From positions 62,001-126,000 of the forward strand of contig NZ_JANUGZ010000004.1 in NCBI RefSeq assembly GCF_024753205.1: DNA of 64,000 nucleotides. Direction: 5' to 3'. Below are positions 60,279 to 64,000 of this stretch, piece after piece. How positions within the stretch are numbered: the stretch's first letter is position 1; each line of letters begins with the position of its first letter. The position numbers and the translations under genes are program-made. The notes beneath the pieces are model-generated. The model was given only the letters and a program-made list of their open reading frames with translations, ran no database searches and was not told where the DNA came from. The stretch is from Massilia aurea. GTDB taxonomy: Bacteria; Pseudomonadota; Gammaproteobacteria; Burkholderiales; Burkholderiaceae_D.

Positions 60279-61246
60279 GGGGATTCCTCGTTGATGTTCT
60301 TGTGGGTTGCGCGCGCCGGTGGCGTGGCGGCCGGTTGCAATGCCAGCCGCGCGGCGCCGTGGTGGGCGCGCAGGCCGGTCTGCGTGAGCTCCAGCCCGGC
60401 CGGCAGCGCGGCGCGCATGGTCTCGATGATGAGGGGGTGCAGTTCGCTCGCGCGGCCGGCCAGCACCACCGGACGCGGGCCGAAACGGCGCGTGAGCGCC
60501 AGCGCCAGGCGCGCCAGTTCCAGACCGGCTTCGCTCAGGATCGTGGCGGCGGCCGGATCGCGCTCCGCGCTGGCCGCAACGGCCATTGCCAGCTTGCCGA
60601 TCGCGCCGCGCTCGCCCTGATAGATGAACTGGCGCGACACATTCCAGTCGGCGCCGCCGATGTGCTCGAACACGGCCTGTGCCAGCGGCGAATCGCGCCA
60701 GCAACCGGGCTGCTCGTCTTCGTTGCGCCAGATGTGGCGCAGTGCTTCGCGCGCGATCCAGAAACCACCGCCGCCATCGTCGAGCAGCACGCCGCGCCCG
60801 CCGGCGCGGTGGAACACGTGGTCGGCGTCGATGTAGGCGCCGATCGAGCCGGTGCCCGCATACACGAGGTAGCCGGCGCCGGGCGCGAAATTGGCGCGAT
60901 ACGCCAGTTCAATATCGTTCGACAGCGTGACGGCGCTGGGCGCAACGCCCAGCAACTGGGCCAGCCACGATTGCAGCAGTTCGTCGTCGCCGCCGAACCC
61001 CGTCAGGCCGGCCTGGATGCGCAGCGGGCTGGCATGTGCAAGCACCGCCGCCGCCAGTTCTTCGAGGCTGGCGCGCACCGCTGCACGCCCGTCCGACGTG
61101 GCCATCTGCAGCGCCGACAGGCCCGCCACCACGCCGTCGGCCAGGATGGCGCCGCCGGGGGCCGCCAGCGCCCAGCGCGTCTCGGTGCCGCCGGCGTCGA
61201 TCCCCAGGCCAAACCCGCTCACGTTGTCACGATCAGATGACATCAC
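60275..61246 (-). CDS. BadF/BadG-family amino-sugar kinase (MurK/NagK-like)
   Basis: This 323-residue ASKHA-fold kinase of the BadF/BadG/BcrA/BcrD group includes N-acetylglucosamine and N-acetylmuramic acid kinases such as MurK. Phosphate motifs are LGIDAGGTETRWAL and VYAGTGSIGAY; the adenosine motif is PVVLAGRASELHPLI. The mid-region FHRAGGRGVLLDDGGGGFWIAREALRH also fits the family. It sits between a GHL10 glycosidase lipoprotein (33 bases upstream) and the amidase gene (4-base overlap), the expected place for a cell-wall sugar kinase. Exact sugar preference is not visible. Confidence 0.85.
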   Translation of the reverse strand: MMSSDRDNVSGFGLGIDAGGTETRWALAAPGGAILADGVVAGLSALQMATSDGRAAVRASLEELAAAVLAHASPLRIQAGLTGFGGDDELLQSWLAQLLGVAPSAVTLSNDIELAYRANFAPGAGYLVYAGTGSIGAYIDADHVFHRAGGRGVLLDDGGGGFWIAREALRHIWRNEDEQPGCWRDSPLAQAVFEHIGGADWNVSRQFIYQGERGAIGKLAMAVAASAERDPAAATILSEAGLELARLALALTRRFGPRPVVLAGRASELHPLIIETMRAALPAGLELTQTGLRAHHGAARLALQPAATPPARATHKNINEESP

Positions 61247-61279
61247 AAAATCCGCCCATAAAACCCGATGCTACCTGCA

Positions 61280-62869
61280 TTACGATTTGCCCCATACACG
61301 CACCCGTGCGCCCTCGTTGCCCAGGCGGTCGACCGCGCTGACCACCACGATCTCGGCTGCGCCCAGCGTCGCGTCATCCGGCACCGACCAGGCCACGCGC
61401 ACCGCCGGGACCACGGCGAAACGCCATTGGCCGCCGTGGCGCGACCAGACCGCGTACAGCGCATTGGCCTTGCCTGCCTTGAGCGTCAGGTCGACCGAGC
61501 GCGCGCGGCGCGAGGCCCCCACCAGCGGCGTACCGGGCCGCTCGTTGCCCAGCCACGTCGTCGCCGGCACCAGCGCCTGGCCAGCGTAGCGGGTCGTGCG
61601 CAGCTGGTCGGCGATCCCTTTGCGGTTCTGCATCAGGGCGACCATGCTGAAGTGGACGTGGCCGGTGGCCAGCGGCCGCGTGCGGGTCACGTCGACCTGG
61701 GCCAGCACCTCCTGCGGCTCGTAGCCCTTGGTCGCGGCGCCGATGCGGCTGGTGAACAGGCCCGGCCAGATGTGGCGGCGCTGCGGGTTTTGCCTGATCC
61801 AGTAATCGAGCAACACGTCGTAGGCCTGGCCCGGCGGCTTGATCGGCCAGTACAGCTGCGGCACGAAGTAATCGACCCAGCCTTTCTCGAGCCACAGCTC
61901 GGCGTCGGCATACAGCTTGTCGTACTGCGAAAAACCATTGATGCCGGGCGGACGGCGGTCCGGGCGGCCCAGGCCGAACGGGCTGATGCCGAAGCGCACC
62001 CAGCTCTTTTCGGCGTGGATCCCCTTGTACATCGCTTCGATCAGGCGGTTGACGTTGTCGCGGCGCCAGTTGGCGCGATCGAGCTGGCCACCGCCGGCCA
62101 GGTAGCGGTGCCAGGCAGGATCGTCCGGGAAGTCCAGCTCGCGCGTGCCGGTGCGCCCGTCCAGGGCTGCGGCGTTGCCGGCCACCTGCGGCGCGGCGTC
62201 GATCGGGTAGGGATAAAAGTAATCGTCGATGTGCACGCCGTCGATGTCGTAGCGGCGCACGACGTCGAGGATCACGTCGAGCGTTTGCTTGACGGCCGCC
62301 GGCTCGCCCGGGTCCATCCACATGAATTTGCCGTAGCGTTTGACGATGGCCGGATTGGTGTTGGTGATGTGGTTCGGCGCCGACTGGCCGCGCGACGCGT
62401 CCATGCGCGCGCGGTAGGGATTGAACCAGGCATGCAGCTCGATGCCGCGCGCATGCGCCTCCCTGATCCAGTACGCGAGCGGATCGTAGAACGGCTGCGG
62501 CGCCTTGCCCTGAATGCCGCTCAGGTATTCGGTCCAGGGCTCGAGGTTGGACGGATAGATGGTGTCGGCGGCCGGGCGCACCTGCAGCACGATCGCGTTC
62601 AGGTTCATGGCCTTGGCGCGGTCGAGGATGGCGAGCACTTCCTGCTGCTGCTTGGCGGCGCTCAGGTTCGGTCGGCTGGGCCAGTCGATATTGGCGACCG
62701 TGGACACCCAGGCGGCGCGAAACTCGCGCGGCGCGGCCGGCGGCTCATTACCACCGATGAAAGTCGTGGCGCCCGGTTTGGTGGGCTTGGTGCCGCAGGC
62801 CGCCAGGCCCAGTGCGACGGCGCTGGCCATGCCGAGCGTGAAAGTGCGTTTGTTCAGGTTGGGAAGCAA
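61280..62869 (-). CDS. GHL10 (DUF187) family glycoside hydrolase-like lipoprotein
   Basis: This 529-residue protein of the GHL10/DUF187 (YngK-like) family has a predicted (beta/alpha)8 barrel thought to act on peptidoglycan glycan strands. Markers are AWVSTVANIDWPSRPNLS, IVLQVRPAADTIYPSNLEPWTEYLSG, and RRYDIDGVHIDDYFYPYP. The signal is a lipobox (GLAAC, Cys25) preceded by NKRTFTLG, a KR-type variant of the twin-arginine motif. A C-terminal beta-rich domain follows the barrel. Activity is inferred from family and neighbours. Confidence 0.87.
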   Translation of the reverse strand: MLPNLNKRTFTLGMASAVALGLAACGTKPTKPGATTFIGGNEPPAAPREFRAAWVSTVANIDWPSRPNLSAAKQQQEVLAILDRAKAMNLNAIVLQVRPAADTIYPSNLEPWTEYLSGIQGKAPQPFYDPLAYWIREAHARGIELHAWFNPYRARMDASRGQSAPNHITNTNPAIVKRYGKFMWMDPGEPAAVKQTLDVILDVVRRYDIDGVHIDDYFYPYPIDAAPQVAGNAAALDGRTGTRELDFPDDPAWHRYLAGGGQLDRANWRRDNVNRLIEAMYKGIHAEKSWVRFGISPFGLGRPDRRPPGINGFSQYDKLYADAELWLEKGWVDYFVPQLYWPIKPPGQAYDVLLDYWIRQNPQRRHIWPGLFTSRIGAATKGYEPQEVLAQVDVTRTRPLATGHVHFSMVALMQNRKGIADQLRTTRYAGQALVPATTWLGNERPGTPLVGASRRARSVDLTLKAGKANALYAVWSRHGGQWRFAVVPAVRVAWSVPDDATLGAAEIVVVSAVDRLGNEGARVRVWGKS

Positions 62870-62959
62870 AAAAAGAACTCCTTGATGTTGCTGTACCGGA
62901 GGTTGACGCTTCGCGCCGGCGCCACGTCGGGCGCGGCAGCGCGGGCGTCAGCCGTCCGC

Positions 62960-64000
62960 TTATTTTTTTCCGAATTCCGGATCGATTTTAACGAGCGCCG
63001 CCACGATGAAGGCGGGAATGGTCGCAAGACAGGTCCAGATGAAGAAGTGCTGGTAGCCGAGGTATTCCTGCAGGTCGCCGCTCCACATGCCGGGCACCAT
63101 CATCCCGAGCGCCATCAGGCCCGTGCAGATCGCGTAATGCGCGGTCTTGTTCGGGCCATCGGCCACCATGATCATGTACATCATCATTGCGGTAAAGCCG
63201 AAACCGTAGCCGAACTGCTCGAGCGCGAGGAAGGCCGAGACAATCATCAGATCGGTCGGCTGGGTTTGCGACAGGTAGACGAAGACCAGGTCGGGTACGT
63301 GGATCGCGAACACCATGATCCACAGGCAGCGCTTGAGGCCCACGCGCGAAATCAGCCAGCCACCGGCCAGGCCGCCCAGCGTCAGCGCGATGATGCCGAC
63401 CGTGCCGTAGGCGATGCCGTATTGGGCGGTCGTCAAGCCCAGGCCGCCGGCGCTGATGGGGTCCTTCAAAAATGGCGCGACGAGTTTCAGGAGCTGCGCT
63501 TCACCGAGGCGGAACGTGAGGATGAACGCGACGATCATCCAGATATCGCGCTTCTTGAAAAAGGCGACGAAGGTGCCGACGAAGTCGCGCAGCGGGTTGT
63601 CGCTCTTGGCGACGGCGTGGTCGTCCTCCGGCACCGGCAGCGCCCACTGGTGCCACGCAAAGGCAGCGAAGAACAGGCCGGCCAGCACGTAGAACACGAT
63701 CGACCAGGCCTGGCGCACGTCGCCCAGGCTCACGGCCAGGTAGCCAGCCAGCACCACGAGCGGGCCTTGCCCGAACAGCGTGGCCAGGCGGTAGAAGGTA
63801 CTGCGCACGCCGACGAACGCCGCCTGCTGCTTCTGGCGCAGGCCCAGCATGTAGAAGCCGTCAGCCGAGATGTCGTGGGTGGCCGAGCTGAATGCCATGA
63901 CCCATAGGACCGCCAGGCTGACGACGAAGAAGGTGGGCAGGTGCAGCACCGTGCCCACCGCAATGAGCGAAGCGCCGACGGCCAGTTGCAGCAGCACGGT
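62960..64000 (-). CDS. MFS muropeptide/amino-sugar permease (AmpG/MurT-like), 5' end outside window
   Basis: This inner-membrane MFS transporter is cut by the window end. The visible 346 codons cover most of the protein with about nine hydrophobic segments. The SATHDISADGFYMLGL motif matches the ATHDIxADGFYM signature of AmpG-like and MurNAc (MurT-like) permeases, and the middle loop RDFVGTFVAFFKKRDIW is typical. It would import the sugar or anhydro-muropeptide released by the neighbouring amidase and GHL10 protein for phosphorylation by the kinase. It is the first visible gene of the operon; more genes may lie upstream. Confidence 0.88.
   Translation of the reverse strand, partial: TVLLQLAVGASLIAVGTVLHLPTFFVVSLAVLWVMAFSSATHDISADGFYMLGLRQKQQAAFVGVRSTFYRLATLFGQGPLVVLAGYLAVSLGDVRQAWSIVFYVLAGLFFAAFAWHQWALPVPEDDHAVAKSDNPLRDFVGTFVAFFKKRDIWMIVAFILTFRLGEAQLLKLVAPFLKDPISAGGLGLTTAQYGIAYGTVGIIALTLGGLAGGWLISRVGLKRCLWIMVFAIHVPDLVFVYLSQTQPTDLMIVSAFLALEQFGYGFGFTAMMMYMIMVADGPNKTAHYAICTGLMALGMMVPGMWSGDLQEYLGYQHFFIWTCLATIPAFIVAALVKIDPEFGKK

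Overview
The window reads as a chromosomal segment of a high-GC betaproteobacterium, most likely an Oxalobacteraceae member of the Massilia/Duganella/Janthinobacterium group. This is inferred from gene order (mlaFEDACB, ABC exporter, ibaG/bolA, murA, hisGDC..., HIT, tatABC), the short HisG form and the protein flavour; no rRNA or tRNA gene is present to confirm it. Most of the segment is ordinary core genome, densely packed, with many 4-bp stop/start overlaps.

Layout. 1-4.6 kb: the 3' part of a SNF2 helicase gene and an exported DUF885 protein, ending in a strong hairpin facing tatC. 4.6-21.6 kb, all minus strand: a long co-directional block read from mlaF (phospholipid transport, mlaFEDACB), through a terminator, to a two-gene ABC exporter, a BolA-like protein, murA, the complete histidine pathway hisG-D-(DNA methyltransferase)-C-B-H-A-F-I-E, a HIT protein and tatABC. 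22-28.2 kb: gltBD (glutamate synthase). 28.3-29.4 kb: a RAYT-type transposase gene framed by two nested families of inverted repeats. 29.4-31.4 kb: a response regulator and a soluble PAS histidine kinase. 31.5-40.6 kb: DUF3297, a second SNF2 helicase, tex, a GNAT protein, two related small membrane proteins, a monothiol glutaredoxin, ubiX, a 57-codon small gene and an XRE-like regulator.

40.8-47.4 kb is a LiuR-type catabolic region: a metallo-beta-lactamase-fold hydrolase diverges from a MerR regulator, followed by isovaleryl-CoA dehydrogenase, thiolase, an SDR, a second acyl-CoA dehydrogenase and a GNAT protein. Two near-identical palindromes (TTACGTTAACGKAA) sit in the two regulatory gaps, and the second overlaps the -35 of a good promoter. 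47.4-57.7 kb holds an LD-carboxypeptidase with a twin-arginine signal, a TonB-dependent receptor, an orphan family-5 solute-binding protein, a SpmAB-like nucleoside-recognition membrane protein, dacB and a diguanylate cyclase.

57.7-64 kb is a tight minus-strand operon that looks dedicated to peptidoglycan-fragment scavenging: an AmpG/MurT-like permease (cut by the window end), a GHL10 lipoprotein glycosidase, a BadF/MurK-like amino-sugar kinase, an AmiD-like lipoprotein amidase, a LysR regulator inside the operon and a VanX-like D-Ala-D-Ala dipeptidase. With ldcA, dacB and the solute-binding protein next door, roughly 16 kb is rich in cell-wall functions.

The least ordinary items are a solitary beta-class DNA methyltransferase gene locked by ATGA overlaps between hisD and hisC, the peptidoglycan operon with an internal LysR gene, the RAYT element with nested inverted repeats, and an unassigned 8-N9-8 palindrome between the second SNF2 gene and tex.
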